Assembly: GCF_900302465.1 (NCBI RefSeq) | Contig: NZ_OMOR01000001.1 | Span: 3,504,729 to 3,568,728 of the forward strand | From: Ascidiaceihabitans donghaensis | GTDB lineage: Bacteria > Pseudomonadota > Alphaproteobacteria > Rhodobacterales > Rhodobacteraceae | Reading direction: 5' to 3' | DNA length: 64,000 nucleotides | Shown: positions 28,004-37,088 of the stretch, in pieces | Layout: every line of letters starts with the position of its first letter | How positions within the stretch are numbered: position 1 is the stretch's first letter | The notes under the pieces: model-generated | Databases searched by the model: none | What the model saw: only the letters and a program-made list of their open reading frames with translations | What the model was told of the DNA's origin: nothing | Translations under genes and position numbers: made by a program

Positions 28004-29110
28004 TTACAGGCTTGCGTCCAGCGCCGCCAAAATCGCATCGCCCATGCCGGTGGTGGAAACTGGCGTGCCGTCTTCCGGTCCCATAAGGTCCGCGGTACGC
28101 ACGCCATCTGCCAACACTTTTTCCACCGCTTGTTCCAGACGTGTGGCTTCATCGCCTTGATCAAAGGAATACCGCAACGCCATCGCAAAGCTAAGTGTGC
28201 AGGCAATCGGGTTCGCTTTGCCTTGGCCTGTGATGTCGGGGGCAGAGCCGTGTACGGGTTCATAAAGCGCCTTTGGACGCCCGTTCGCCGCAGGCGCCCC
28301 AAGGCTGGCCGATGGCAACATGCCAAGCGATCCGGTCAACATCGCAGCACAGTCGGACAAGATGTCACCAAACAGGTTGTCTGTCAGGATCACGTCGAAT
28401 TGCTTGGGCGCACGAACCAGCTGCATGGCGCCGTTGTCGGCATACATATGGGACAGTTCCACGTCGGCGTATTCGGCTTGGTGGATTTCCATGACCACAT
28501 CGCGCCACAGGATACCGCTTTCCATGACGTTGGCTTTTTCCATCGAACACACTTTGTTGCCGCGACGGCGGGCCAGTTCAAAGGCGGAACGGGCCACGCG
28601 GGCAATCTCGGATTCGGTGTAGCGCTGGGTGTTAATGCCCACACGTTCGTTGCCTTCTTCGATGATGCCACGCGGTTCACCGAAATAGACGCCTGATGTC
28701 AGTTCGCGCACGATCATGATGTCGAGGCCAGCCACGATGTCTTTTTTCAGGGACGAGAAATCCGCCAATGCGTCAAAGCACTGTGCAGGGCGCAGGTTGG
28801 AAAACAAATCCATCTCTTTGCGCAATCGCAGCAAGCCGCGTTCGGGCTTTACGGAGAAATCCAGATCATCGTATTTCGGGCCGCCTACAGCGCCCAAAAG
28901 AACTGCATCCACTTCAAGCGCTTTCGCCATCGTGTCGTCGTGCAACGGCGTGCCGTGTTTGTCATAGGCCGCGCCGCCCACAAGGTCCTCAGAGACGTCA
29001 AAGCCAAGATCACGGTTCGCCCCGAACCAATCGATGATGCGTTTCACTTGGGCCATGACTTCGGGGCCAATGCCGTCACCGGGCAGGATCAGAAGCGAAG
29101 GGTTGGACAT
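28004..29110 (-). CDS. leuB: 3-isopropylmalate dehydrogenase
   Basis: LeuB oxidises and decarboxylates 3-isopropylmalate with NAD in leucine synthesis. The 368-residue sequence has [16 protein letters not shown] at the start, [13 protein letters not shown], substrate-binding [16 protein letters not shown] and [14 protein letters not shown], the tyrosine-containing [10 protein letters not shown], and [27 protein letters not shown] with the metal-binding Asp residues. The terminal step of the block is intact. It is transcribed alone, 3.4 kb from leuD, with unrelated genes between. Confidence 0.95.
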   Translation of the reverse strand: MSNPSLLILPGDGIGPEVMAQVKRIIDWFGANRDLGFDVSEDLVGGAAYDKHGTPLHDDTMAKALEVDAVLLGAVGGPKYDDLDFSVKPERGLLRLRKEMDLFSNLRPAQCFDALADFSSLKKDIVAGLDIMIVRELTSGVYFGEPRGIIEEGNERVGINTQRYTESEIARVARSAFELARRRGNKVCSMEKANVMESGILWRDVVMEIHQAEYADVELSHMYADNGAMQLVRAPKQFDVILTDNLFGDILSDCAAMLTGSLGMLPSASLGAPAANGRPKALYEPVHGSAPDITGQGKANPIACTLSFAMALRYSFDQGDEATRLEQAVEKVLADGVRTADLMGPEDGTPVSTTGMGDAILAALDASL

Positions 29111-29315
29111 GTGGGCTACTCCGGTTTGTAAATGTTTGAGGCGGGGTAGCGCGTGGGGGGTGTGGGGTCAAGTTTTGGGTCGTGGTTCCAGTCCACCTCT
29201 CCGCTTTGTTTTCACTCCGAAACGATCAGCTTGCTTTTTTGAACTTAAAACTTGCAAAATGCAGCGTAACAGCTGTCTTTTTTGCAAAAAGCATTCAATG
29301 GATAAAGGGAAATAG

Positions 29316-29609
29316 ATGAAGAATGTATATTCAAGTACTCTGCTGACGGCAATTCTTGTTGTCTGTTCCGCGACCATGTCAATCGCCGGTTCCGGCGCCT
29401 TCAAGAATGGCGATCAAAAAATCAAATTGCACTGTAACGACCTAGGTTGCTTTGAGGCAAGGTATAATCCGTGGGAAGAAGAGTGGGAACCAGGGTTCAT
29501 CAAAATTGGACCCGGCGGGAAGACAAATTACGATGCCCATGTTGAAAAGCTGAAAGAGCTTGGCTTTACGAAGTGCATTTTCTGTGGTGGTCCAAAGTAC
29601 CCTGATTGA
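29316..29609 (+). CDS. Small exported cysteine-containing protein, unknown
   Basis: I do not recognise this 97-residue protein. A signal peptide is clear (MKNVYSSTLLTAILVVCSATMSIAG). The mature 70 residues contain two Cys pairs, HCNDLGC and CIFCGG, so one or two disulfides or a metal site are likely, and a Trp/Glu-rich stretch YNPWEEEWEPGFIKIG. The region is visibly poorer in G and C than the leu genes around it, which hints at later acquisition. AAAGGGA lies 6 bases before the ATG. The preceding 205 bases hold the leuB promoter region and AT-rich sequence. Function and family are unknown. Confidence 0.65.
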   Translation: MKNVYSSTLLTAILVVCSATMSIAGSGAFKNGDQKIKLHCNDLGCFEARYNPWEEEWEPGFIKIGPGGKTNYDAHVEKLKELGFTKCIFCGGPKYPD

Positions 29610-29669
29610 ACTCATACTACCGACATCAACCACCTAGCTTGCTTGCTTGGAAAAACTGCACGAATTGGT

Positions 29670-30803
29670 TTAGCCCCCGTTCAAGTCTACCCAAACCAAC
29701 CTGTGCCGACTGGCCTCTTGCACGACGTCCCAAAACGCATCGTCAGGCCATGGCCACATAACGCTGCGGTCCACGACCTGCCAGTCGGCTGAGGGCAGGA
29801 TGTAGCCGACGCGCAGGTTGCCCGGGGTCGGATCACTCCAGTCGGCGGTGTCGGTGCCTGCGGCCCCTGTGGGTGACGGATCTTGCAGGCGCGGGTCACG
29901 CAGAAGGCTTCGGATTGCGGGTTTTAGACCATCGCCATCCAAGGGGTCCAGATTGGCGTCACCGATGACGATAAAACGATCAGACGGGACATCGCCGTAT
30001 GCGCCATCAAGGTATTGCTGCCAAAAGATAATTTCATCGTGGTTGCGCCGCCCGTTGCGGTCTTCGGGACCATCAAAGACTGGAGGTGTGGCGTGAAAGG
30101 TCAACAGATGCACAACACCCAACGGCGTATCTATCGGCACCACCCAATGCGCGGTTGAAGACAAACGTTGTGCGGCAACGGCTTCGGCGCTTGGAAACGG
30201 CGCACCGTCCACCTCGGGAAGCAATGCACCGGGAATATCCGTCCAAAGTAGCTCCGAAAAATCCTGCACCTTAGCTTCAACGATGGGGTAGCGCGACAAG
30301 ATGGCCATACCGCCCTGCCCTGAAAACCGGCCATAGCCTTGGGCGTCGCGTGGGCCGCCCAGCCGTCCATCGCCATCCATATCAAGGCCCGTGCCCATAC
30401 CTGTGTTGGGAAGACGCGCAAAGCTGTAGGGGTAGTCGTCCAGCCGCCTGACAAGCTGTTCAAGCGCAGCGCCCGTCAAATCATAATCGATGTTTTGCAG
30501 GACCAGAATGTCAGCGTCGGCGGCTTTGATAACCTCGATGACGGCCTTGACCTGAGGATCATCACCTTTGGCGATGTCGCGCAACAACAGGCCCGGACCC
30601 TTGCGTTCAAGTTCAGTGTTGTAGGTGGCAACGCGCAACGGGCCGTCCGCAAGGGACGCAAACGGCCATGCAGCAATCAGGCAGGCTGCAATCCATCTGC
30701 GTGTTCCTGCGCGTAAGTGCGGCGACGCTTTTCTTGAATCATATCCGCGATTTTGCCCATGGCGATACCACGCATGATCATACTGGCAGGAAGAAAGGCC
30801 CAT
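29670..30803 (-). CDS. Exported endonuclease/exonuclease/phosphatase-family protein
   Basis: The catalytic domain has the EEP fold of DNase I/sphingomyelinase-like hydrolases: LRVATYNTELERKGPGLL, ADILVLQNIDYDL with the position usually held by metal-binding Glu now Asn, LLTFHATPPVFDGPEDRNGRRNHDEI, and FIVIGDANLDPLDGDGL. A signal-like segment (WIAACLIAAWPFASLADG) precedes it. In Rhodobacterales such proteins are usually called endonuclease/exonuclease/phosphatase family without known substrate. ATG 30803 is the only usual start; it gives about 37 unusual residues before the signal segment and overlaps the upstream membrane-protein gene by 127 bases, so the true start is uncertain. Confidence 0.78.
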   Translation of the reverse strand: MGLSSCQYDHAWYRHGQNRGYDSRKASPHLRAGTRRWIAACLIAAWPFASLADGPLRVATYNTELERKGPGLLLRDIAKGDDPQVKAVIEVIKAADADILVLQNIDYDLTGAALEQLVRRLDDYPYSFARLPNTGMGTGLDMDGDGRLGGPRDAQGYGRFSGQGGMAILSRYPIVEAKVQDFSELLWTDIPGALLPEVDGAPFPSAEAVAAQRLSSTAHWVVPIDTPLGVVHLLTFHATPPVFDGPEDRNGRRNHDEIIFWQQYLDGAYGDVPSDRFIVIGDANLDPLDGDGLKPAIRSLLRDPRLQDPSPTGAAGTDTADWSDPTPGNLRVGYILPSADWQVVDRSVMWPWPDDAFWDVVQEASRHRLVWVDLNGG

Positions 30804-31516
30804 GCGCTCATTGTCCAGATCAGGGTTTGCGGGTTTTCCAATGTGATAGGGCTTATCAGATCAGAGGCCGCTTTGACCACCGCGGGAATAAAGAAGGGCA
30901 GCAAGAACCCCACAGCAACATTGAATCGTGCGTCACGGCGCAACCGTGTCACCACGTCGCCGCCCGCCGTGGGATCAAACATGGGCAGATTGATCCAAAC
31001 GTTGAACGCGCCCTTGCGCGACGGCCACCCCAAAACACGAACCATCACAAGAAAGCACGTCATAGCGCACAGCGAGACCAGATAAGACAGGCCCGCAGCC
31101 GTGCGTACATTGCTGACGGTTTGTTCAGAAACATCGTTGGACAGCATCAGCACGACAAGACGTACCGGAGAAAACGGAAAGTCGATCGCATTGCCGATAA
31201 TCAGCCCGATAGACGTCAATGCATTGGTCAAGCCGGACGGCAAAGCCTGCCCTTTGATGATCAAGGACAGGACCAGAACAGTCGCAAACAACGCTGTGAA
31301 ACGCAATCTGTTGAACGGGGCCGCATCGCGGAACTCTACGATCGACGGAGATTTGGAATTGTATTCCGCAAAGGTCAGGAACCCAGCCAGCATCGCTGTC
31401 AGCAACACAATCTGTGAGCTGTCAGCCTGCACGTTGGGCAACACCAACGCGGGCAATGCAATCAGCACTGCAACTAAGAATCCACGCGCAAAAGCGCCTG
31501 ATGTTCGAGCTATCAC
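30677..31516 (-). CDS. Multi-pass membrane protein, unknown function
   Basis: This 279-residue protein has six to seven hydrophobic segments: GFLVAVLIALPALVLP, QIVLLTAMLAGFLTFA, LRFTALFATVLVLSLII, SLCAMTCFLVMVRVLGW, VGFLLPFFIPAVVKAAS and TLIWTMSAWAFLPASMIMRG. The C-terminal 25 residues are basic and polar (EKRRRTYAQEHADG) and likely cytoplasmic. I cannot name a family; similar proteins occur in other Rhodobacterales as I recall. The start is GTG at 31516, supported by GAAGGGA eight bases upstream. It reads into the EEP gene with a long overlap, so the two are probably co-transcribed. Confidence 0.72.
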   Translation of the reverse strand: MIARTSGAFARGFLVAVLIALPALVLPNVQADSSQIVLLTAMLAGFLTFAEYNSKSPSIVEFRDAAPFNRLRFTALFATVLVLSLIIKGQALPSGLTNALTSIGLIIGNAIDFPFSPVRLVVLMLSNDVSEQTVSNVRTAAGLSYLVSLCAMTCFLVMVRVLGWPSRKGAFNVWINLPMFDPTAGGDVVTRLRRDARFNVAVGFLLPFFIPAVVKAASDLISPITLENPQTLIWTMSAWAFLPASMIMRGIAMGKIADMIQEKRRRTYAQEHADGLQPA

Positions 31517-31962
31517 TTTTCGATCCCTTCAACTTGGCCAGATGCGATACGTGCCGCAATCTTGTTCCAACTTGATCCCGCGCCGATTAGGGCAGGCTGC
31601 CTCATTCTTGCCTCATTTGTGCCTTGTATCGGCTGGCGGCTCAAGCTGATTGGTTAATTTCTACTCACAGGTTGGGCATTTTCAGGGAGGGGGTGGTGCG
31701 ATATTACATCAACTTTGCGGCGCTTTTTGGACCGCCTCTATATATTGTGGGCTGCGCCGCATCCGCCACAACAGCGGCTTCAAAATCGGCCCTGCAGGGT
31801 TAACATTCGAATGCACCACTCTTTCACTGGGATTTACGAAATTTCCTGAAAATCCATCCACACACTCTATACGTGTTGCGATTTCCACCGTAGCGTGAGC
31901 CATGCAAAGCATTTTCTTTGCAATTTCGAAAAGCTACTTTTGCAACATTCAGGACTTTGATT
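31517..31962. other. 446-base divergent intergenic region
   Basis: This gap lies between the membrane-protein gene (minus) and the CVNH lectin gene (plus) and must hold both promoters. A frame at 31650-31898 has no ribosome site and no recognisable product, so I do not call it. A short hairpin GCAAAG-CATTTT-CTTTGC at about 31905-31922 lies 40 bases before the lectin start, in its probable leader. No tRNA or mobile-element trace is visible. Confidence 0.55.
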
Positions 31963-32349
31963 ATGAAAAACTTCTTTTTGACCGCTGCTTTTGTCTGTGC
32001 CGCAGGCGGAGCCTATGCCGCGCCAAGCACCTTCCAACAAACCTGTTCCAACATCGAATTCGCCTATCTGGGTTCCGATGCCGGTGTCGCCGCCACCTGT
32101 TTGACAGCAGCCGGCGCTCCCAACCAGACATCCATTGTCGTTCCGGGGATCAGTAACGAAAACGGCACTTTGACCCGGAGCGGCGGCGCAAGCAGCTTTC
32201 AAAAAAGCTGCGGCAACATCGACATCCAGATCACAGGTACAGCTGGCGTGTTTTTGACCGCCTTGTGCCGTGATGGAAATGGCAACAGCCAATCCACATC
32301 CATCGAGATCGAGGGCTTGGGCAACAATGATGGCAACCTGGCCTTCTAA
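31963..32349 (+). CDS. Exported cyanovirin-N homology (CVNH) lectin-like protein
   Basis: The 128-residue product has a signal peptide (MKNFFLTAAFVCAAGGAYA) and one CVNH domain made of two sequence repeats, as in cyanovirin-N. Repeat 1 runs STFQQTCSNIEF to ISNENGTL; repeat 2 runs SSFQKSCGNIDI to LGNNDGNLAF. Each has the sFxxtCxNI opening, a second Cys (ATCLTAAG, ALCRDGNG), a TSI strand and a closing xNxdGxL. This gives the two disulfides of the fold. CVNH proteins bind mannose-type glycans; the bacterial role is unknown. AGGA lies 8 bases before the ATG; the longer frame from 31918 would spoil the signal peptide. A terminator follows. Confidence 0.85.
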   Translation: MKNFFLTAAFVCAAGGAYAAPSTFQQTCSNIEFAYLGSDAGVAATCLTAAGAPNQTSIVVPGISNENGTLTRSGGASSFQKSCGNIDIQITGTAGVFLTALCRDGNGNSQSTSIEIEGLGNNDGNLAF

Positions 32350-32398
32350 AGCTTGCTTTCGGGCCACGCCATTTGTCTTCTCCCGGGCGTGAAACCCA

Positions 32399-32428
32399 AA
32401 AAGGGCTGCGATCTTTCGCAGCCCTTTT
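32399..32428. terminator. Bidirectional terminator between CVNH gene and leuD
   Basis: A perfect 13-bp stem (AAAAGGGCTGCGA / TCGCAGCCCTTTT) with a TCTT loop lies between the two converging genes. Both strands end in a T-run, so it can serve each. Confidence 0.93.
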
Positions 32429-32467
32429 CACGTTTCGAGATGTCACGCGCCAAAGCGTCGGATCGTT

Positions 32468-33073
32468 TTAGACCCAAGGGCGTGCTTGTGACGCCGTCGC
32501 TTCAAATGCATCAATGGACGCAGCTTTTTCCATGGTCAAACCAATGTCGTCCAAGCCTTCCAACAAGCAACGCTTTTTGAACGCGTCGACTTCAAAGCTG
32601 AACACTTCGCCATCTGATGTGGTCACAGTCTGCGCTTCGAGGTCCACGGACATACGGGCATTCGCCCCTTTCTCTGCATCTTTCATCAGAACGTCCACGG
32701 CCTCGGCTGGCAGTGCGATGGGCAAGATGCCGTTTTTGAAACAGTTGTTGTAAAAGATGTCCGCAAAGCTGGTAGAGATCACGCAACGGATACCAAAGTC
32801 CTTGATGGCCCATGGCGCGTGTTCGCGCGAAGACCCGCAGCCAAAGTTGTCACCGGCCACAATGATTTCTGCTTCGCGGTAGGCGTCCTTGTTCAGCACA
32901 AAATCCGCGATTTCGTTGCCTTGGCGATCAAAGCGCATTTCGTCGAACAGATTCGCGCCAAGGCCCGAGCGTTTGATGGTTTTCAGGAACTGCTTTGGGA
33001 TGATCATATCGGTGTCGATGTTGACCAGCGGCATCGGCGCCGCGATGCCCGTCAGTGTGTCGAATTTATCCAT
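32468..33073 (-). CDS. leuD: 3-isopropylmalate dehydratase small subunit
   Basis: LeuD forms the swivelling small subunit that, with LeuC, isomerises 2- to 3-isopropylmalate. At 201 residues it is the long enterobacterial type. It has [21 protein letters not shown], the substrate-loop [27 protein letters not shown], and [11 protein letters not shown]. The gene is 347 bases downstream of leuC on the same strand, and a small plus-strand gene is lodged between them, so it may need its own promoter. Confidence 0.96.
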   Translation of the reverse strand: MDKFDTLTGIAAPMPLVNIDTDMIIPKQFLKTIKRSGLGANLFDEMRFDRQGNEIADFVLNKDAYREAEIIVAGDNFGCGSSREHAPWAIKDFGIRCVISTSFADIFYNNCFKNGILPIALPAEAVDVLMKDAEKGANARMSVDLEAQTVTTSDGEVFSFEVDAFKKRCLLEGLDDIGLTMEKAASIDAFEATASQARPWV

Positions 33074-33172
33074 GGTTTTTCCTTTGGTTGGTGCGGGGCT
33101 GGGAAACGGGACGTGGAACCAAATTGCTGTCCGCGTGTTTGGCCCATAAGCCGCACAAAAAGAGGATGTTTG

Positions 33173-33388
33173 ATGTCATATCGTGAGGGAACGGAAGTAG
33201 AATGGGATTGGGGCAACGGCACGGGCACAGGCAAGGTCGTCAAGCGCTATACCCAAAAGATCACCCTGACGCTGTCGGGCACCGAAGTGACCCGCAACGC
33301 CAGCGACGACGAACCGGCCTACAAGATCGAACAGAACGACGGCAGCGAAGTGCTGAAGTCCGGCAGCGAATTGCGCAAGGCCAGCTGA
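33173..33388 (+). CDS. HVA1/DUF2945 TUDOR-like small protein
   Basis: The 71-residue protein matches the hypervirulence-associated (HVA1) TUDOR-like family, formerly DUF2945: it opens [20 protein letters not shown], has [25 protein letters not shown] and ends [17 protein letters not shown]. The beta-barrel fold is small and basic or acidic by strain; a role in nucleic acid or peptide binding is only guessed for bacteria. It lies on the plus strand between leuC and leuD, which run the other way. AGAGGA is 6-7 bases before the ATG at 33173. No terminator of its own is evident. Confidence 0.82.
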   Translation: MSYREGTEVEWDWGNGTGTGKVVKRYTQKITLTLSGTEVTRNASDDEPAYKIEQNDGSEVLKSGSELRKAS

Positions 33389-33419
33389 CGCAGTATATGG
33401 GCGGTGTTGCCCCATCCGC

Positions 33420-34823
33420 TTACATCAAGTCCCGTACGTCAGTCAGTTTACCCGTCAAGGCCGCAGCAGCAGCCATCCCCGGTGACACAAGGTGAGTACG
33501 CCCCTTATAGCCCTGCCGCCCTTCGAAGTTGCGGTTTGAGGTCGATGCGCAGCGCTCGCCCTCTTTCAGCTGATCAGGGTTCATCGCTAAGCACATGGAA
33601 CAGCCCGCAAGGCGCCATTCGAAACCGGCCTCCTTGAAGATGTCCGCCAGCCCTTCTTCTTCGGCTTGCGCACGCACAAGACCCGATCCCGGCACAACCA
33701 TCGCCCGTTTTACCTTGATCTTCTTGCCTTTCAGCACCTCGGCTGCGGCACGCAAATCCTCGATCCGGCCGTTGGTGCAGGACCCGATAAAGACCGTGTC
33801 GATTTCAATATCTGACAAAGCCATGCCCGGTGTCAGGCCCATGTAGTCCAAAGACCGCTGCGCCGCGTCTACCTTCCCGCCGTCAAAGTCGGTCGCCGCT
33901 GGCACAGTGGCCGTGATCGGCAAAACGTCTTCGGGCGATGTGCCCCAAGTGACAAGCGGTGCGATGTCTTCGCCTTTGATGGTGATGATTTCATCCCATG
34001 CCGCATCGTCGTCGGAATACAACGTCTTCCACCAGTCAAGCGCCGCTTCCCACTGCGCACCTTTCGGGGCGTGGGGGCGACCCATGCAATAATCATATGT
34101 GGTTTGGTCCGGTGCGATCAGACCCGCGCGTGCACCGCCCTCAATCGCCATGTTGCAGACGGTCATGCGCCCTTCCATGGACAAATCGCGGATTGCTTCG
34201 CCGCAATATTCGATGACAAAGCCAGTGCCGCCCGCGGTGCCGGTCTTGCCAATGACCGCCATGGTGATGTCTTTCGCGGTCACACCGGGCTTCAGCTTGC
34301 CGGTGATTTCGACCTTCATGTTTTTGGATTTCTTCTGGATCAGCGTTTGGGTCGCCAGAACATGTTCGACCTCGGATGTGCCGATGCCGTGGGCCAAAGC
34401 GCCAAACGCGCCGTGGGTGGCTGTGTGGCTGTCACCGCACACCACGGTCATGCCGGGCAGCGTCCAACCCTGTTCGGGGCCGACGATGTGCACGATGCCC
34501 TGACGCACGTCGGACACAGGGTAGTAGTGAATGCCGAAATCCTTGGCATTCTTGTCCAGCGCCTCAACCTGAACACGGCTGTCTTCGGTCATAGTGGCTG
34601 CGTTGGCACGGTCCAGCGTGGTGGGGACGTTGTGGTCCGGAACCGCAATAGTCTTTTCGGGTGCGCGGACCTTACGGTTTGTCATGCGCAGACCTTCAAA
34701 GGCCTGTGGGCTTGTCACTTCGTGGACCAAGTGGCGGTCGATGTACAACAAGCAGGTGCCGTCGTCGGCTTCATGCGCCAGATGCGCATCCCAGATTTTA
34801 TCATAGAGCGTTTTGGGGGACAT
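33420..34823 (-). CDS. leuC: 3-isopropylmalate dehydratase large subunit
   Basis: The 467-residue aconitase-family subunit carries the 4Fe-4S cluster. Cysteine ligands appear in [19 protein letters not shown] and in GCSMCLAMN near the C terminus. Other marks include [32 protein letters not shown] and [19 protein letters not shown]. It acts with LeuD on isopropylmalate in leucine synthesis. It is the first of the leuC/leuD pair, transcribed away from the MscS gene across a 246-base divergent region. Confidence 0.96.
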   Translation of the reverse strand: MSPKTLYDKIWDAHLAHEADDGTCLLYIDRHLVHEVTSPQAFEGLRMTNRKVRAPEKTIAVPDHNVPTTLDRANAATMTEDSRVQVEALDKNAKDFGIHYYPVSDVRQGIVHIVGPEQGWTLPGMTVVCGDSHTATHGAFGALAHGIGTSEVEHVLATQTLIQKKSKNMKVEITGKLKPGVTAKDITMAVIGKTGTAGGTGFVIEYCGEAIRDLSMEGRMTVCNMAIEGGARAGLIAPDQTTYDYCMGRPHAPKGAQWEAALDWWKTLYSDDDAAWDEIITIKGEDIAPLVTWGTSPEDVLPITATVPAATDFDGGKVDAAQRSLDYMGLTPGMALSDIEIDTVFIGSCTNGRIEDLRAAAEVLKGKKIKVKRAMVVPGSGLVRAQAEEEGLADIFKEAGFEWRLAGCSMCLAMNPDQLKEGERCASTSNRNFEGRQGYKGRTHLVSPGMAAAAALTGKLTDVRDLM

Positions 34824-35069
34824 GTGGTCCTCTCCCTTTTATAGGTAAACAGTCGTGGGGTGGGGTAAGGTGTGCCTGTGGCGCACCACTATAGCCGCGC
34901 CAACACCGTGTGGGTGACGCCGTAAAACCGTTCGCGCAGTCGGGCGCGATCACAGATATCGAAAAGCTGTGTCATAGTTGTGGGATACAGCGACAGGCCG
35001 AGTCTCGCAAGGGTGTGGATTGCACCACATCCGCCATTCATGCAAAGTTTGACAAAGTAAGGGGTGCAT

Positions 35070-36398
35070 ATGGGCAACGACGAGACCGCAACAATCGACT
35101 TCATGGCGCAATTCAGCTCTTTGCTTATCTCCGCCAGCAACTTCGCCCAAAGCTTGCTGGTGCCCGGATGGCGTTTATATCAAGTGCTGATCGTTTTGGG
35201 ATTGATGGTGCTGGCCTATGGCTTGCACAAGGTCTCCGACATCTGGCTGCAAAACTTTGTGCGCAACCGTGACGGTTGGAAAACATGGCAACTGCGCATG
35301 ATCGTACAGATCCGCAGGCGCCTCGGATTGATCTGGTTTTGCTTTTTCGCATGGGGCATTTGGGCCGTTATGCAGGCCGTCACATGGCCCTCACGGTCCT
35401 ATTTGATAGGATTGGCAGGCACTTTGGCCATCGCCTGGTTGGTGATCGGCTTTGCGACGCGGTTTGTGCGCAACCGTTTTTTGCGCCGGCTGGTGACGTG
35501 GTGTTTGTGGATCTACGTCACCCTGTATTACCTGAATTTGTCAGATGATTTCACCCAGTTTCTGGACAATCTGGACATAAGTTTCGGGGATTTTCGCATT
35601 TCTGTGCTGACGCTTTTGTCGGCGGTTGTTCTTATTGGCATCCTGTTCACAGGGGCGCGGCTGGTATCAAACACCACCGCAACCACAATCCGGCGCAACG
35701 AAGACATCAGCCCGTCAATGCAGGTTCTGGCCGTCAAAGCGGTGCAAATCCTGCTCTATGGCATTGCGTTCTTTGTGGGCATCAATTCGGTCGGCATCGA
35801 CCTGTCGGGCCTTGCAATCCTGACCGGGGCCATCGGTGTGGGCCTTGGCTTTGGTTTACAAAAAGTCATTTCGAACCTTGTGTCGGGCGTGATCATTTTG
35901 CTCGATAAGTCGATCAAACCCGGCGACGTGATTTCACTAGGCGAAACCTTTGGATGGATACAAACGCTGGGTGCGCGTTACGCATCCGTCGTCACGCGGG
36001 ACGGCAAGGAATACCTGATCCCGAACGAGGATTTGATCACCAACCAAGTGGTGAACTGGTCCCATTCCAATGACTACGTGCGGCTCGATATTTTCTTTGG
36101 CACTGCCTATGGCGATGACCCGCACAAGGTACGCGAACTGGCCATTGAGGCCGCAACAACAGTGGACCGCGTGCTGGACTACCCCAAACGCCCCGTGTGC
36201 CATATCGTAGGCTTTGGTGACAGTTCGGTGGATTACATCCTGCGTTTCTGGATCAAAGACCCCACGGGCGGGCTGACCAACATCCGCGGCGGCGTATATC
36301 TGGCGCTTTGGGATGCCTTCAAGGACCATGGCATTTCCATTCCGTTCCCGCAGCGCGAAGTGAAGGTGTTGAAAGACAGTGCCGATGCCATCGACTGA
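35070..36398 (+). CDS. MscS-family mechanosensitive ion channel
   Basis: This 442-residue channel has four to five N-terminal membrane helices (from about residue 35) before the MscS core. The pore helix and following beta domain read ILTGAIGVGLGFGLQKVISNLVSGVIILLDKSIKPGDVI, the family signature, then VVTRDGKEYLIPNEDLIT and YGDDPHKVRELAIEAA. It should open under membrane tension to release solutes on osmotic downshock. The ATG at 35070 follows AAGGGG by about 5 bases; a GTG two codons earlier overlaps that site. The next gene starts inside its 3' end, suggesting a three-gene operon. Confidence 0.92.
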   Translation: MGNDETATIDFMAQFSSLLISASNFAQSLLVPGWRLYQVLIVLGLMVLAYGLHKVSDIWLQNFVRNRDGWKTWQLRMIVQIRRRLGLIWFCFFAWGIWAVMQAVTWPSRSYLIGLAGTLAIAWLVIGFATRFVRNRFLRRLVTWCLWIYVTLYYLNLSDDFTQFLDNLDISFGDFRISVLTLLSAVVLIGILFTGARLVSNTTATTIRRNEDISPSMQVLAVKAVQILLYGIAFFVGINSVGIDLSGLAILTGAIGVGLGFGLQKVISNLVSGVIILLDKSIKPGDVISLGETFGWIQTLGARYASVVTRDGKEYLIPNEDLITNQVVNWSHSNDYVRLDIFFGTAYGDDPHKVRELAIEAATTVDRVLDYPKRPVCHIVGFGDSSVDYILRFWIKDPTGGLTNIRGGVYLALWDAFKDHGISIPFPQREVKVLKDSADAID

Positions 36399-37026
36399 AC
36401 AAATCAAGGTTTGGGCATGTTTGGCGGCACTGGTTTTGGCGGGGTTAGGCGCAATCGCTTGGGTTGCTGACAGCCTGCGTATGAAAGAGATGCGGTTAAA
36501 CGTAAGGTCGCATCCTTCAACTCCGGCCATAATGACGTTGATCCACAATGATGTGATCGCCTTGGAAACCTCCGTAAAGGGGCGAGGCCATTCAAGATCG
36601 ATGCTGTTTGATGGGCCCTTTTCAACGCGGTTGCGGTTTGATCTGACGTGGTTAGATGTCGAAGCCAAGCGCGGATATCGTGCCAAATTTGAGGTCGACG
36701 CCAAGAATATTTCCAGTTTTGGCGGCAAAGGCAAACGCGGATCGCTTTCTATTATCGCGGGACCGGGCGCAGATGTTCTGGTGGAAACCCCCAATGCCGA
36801 AGCACTGCGGATCATCGGATTGGGGCTGGATGTGGACCTGTCCAAATATCATACCGAAGACCTTGTTTTGGCACGGATATGTGCCACCGAAATCTCACTG
36901 GATGATCCATTGGTGGGCGGGGTCGAAGCCATTGTCTCGGAGCAGGATTTGCAGACCGCCAAGCGCAACAGCATTTTGTATGTGCGCCAAAATCCGCCAT
37001 ATGTCCCGTTCTGTGCAAAGGATTAA
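36385..37026 (+). CDS. Membrane-anchored protein of unknown function
   Basis: I cannot identify this 213-residue protein. It has one N-terminal membrane segment (WACLAALVLAGLGAIAWVA, about residues 9-28) and a polar remainder, most likely periplasmic, with mixed strands and helices and two late cysteines (ARICATEIS, VPFCAKD). Its ATG overlaps the last 14 bases of the MscS gene in another frame, so translation is probably coupled. An in-frame GTG two codons upstream (36379) is also possible. There is no lipobox and no recognised motif. Confidence 0.68.
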   Translation: MPSTEQIKVWACLAALVLAGLGAIAWVADSLRMKEMRLNVRSHPSTPAIMTLIHNDVIALETSVKGRGHSRSMLFDGPFSTRLRFDLTWLDVEAKRGYRAKFEVDAKNISSFGGKGKRGSLSIIAGPGADVLVETPNAEALRIIGLGLDVDLSKYHTEDLVLARICATEISLDDPLVGGVEAIVSEQDLQTAKRNSILYVRQNPPYVPFCAKD

Positions 37027-37088
37027 CTTGCTTGAGAGCCTATCAGGCCTATCTCGTGGGGTCCTATGAATTGCGCGGAGGGCTTCAA

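Noticed and set aside
31650-31898. An 82-codon frame in the gap before the CVNH gene
   Set aside because: No ribosome-binding site, no recognisable domain and no codon pattern like the neighbours.
33398-33416. Terminator after leuC
   Set aside because: The ATGGGC/GCCCCAT pairing needs a bulge and has no U-tract; too weak to call.
34889-35041. A short minus-strand frame upstream of leuC (possible leader peptide)
   Set aside because: It has no ribosome site, it extends into the MscS start region, and it lacks a run of Leu codons that would suggest attenuation.
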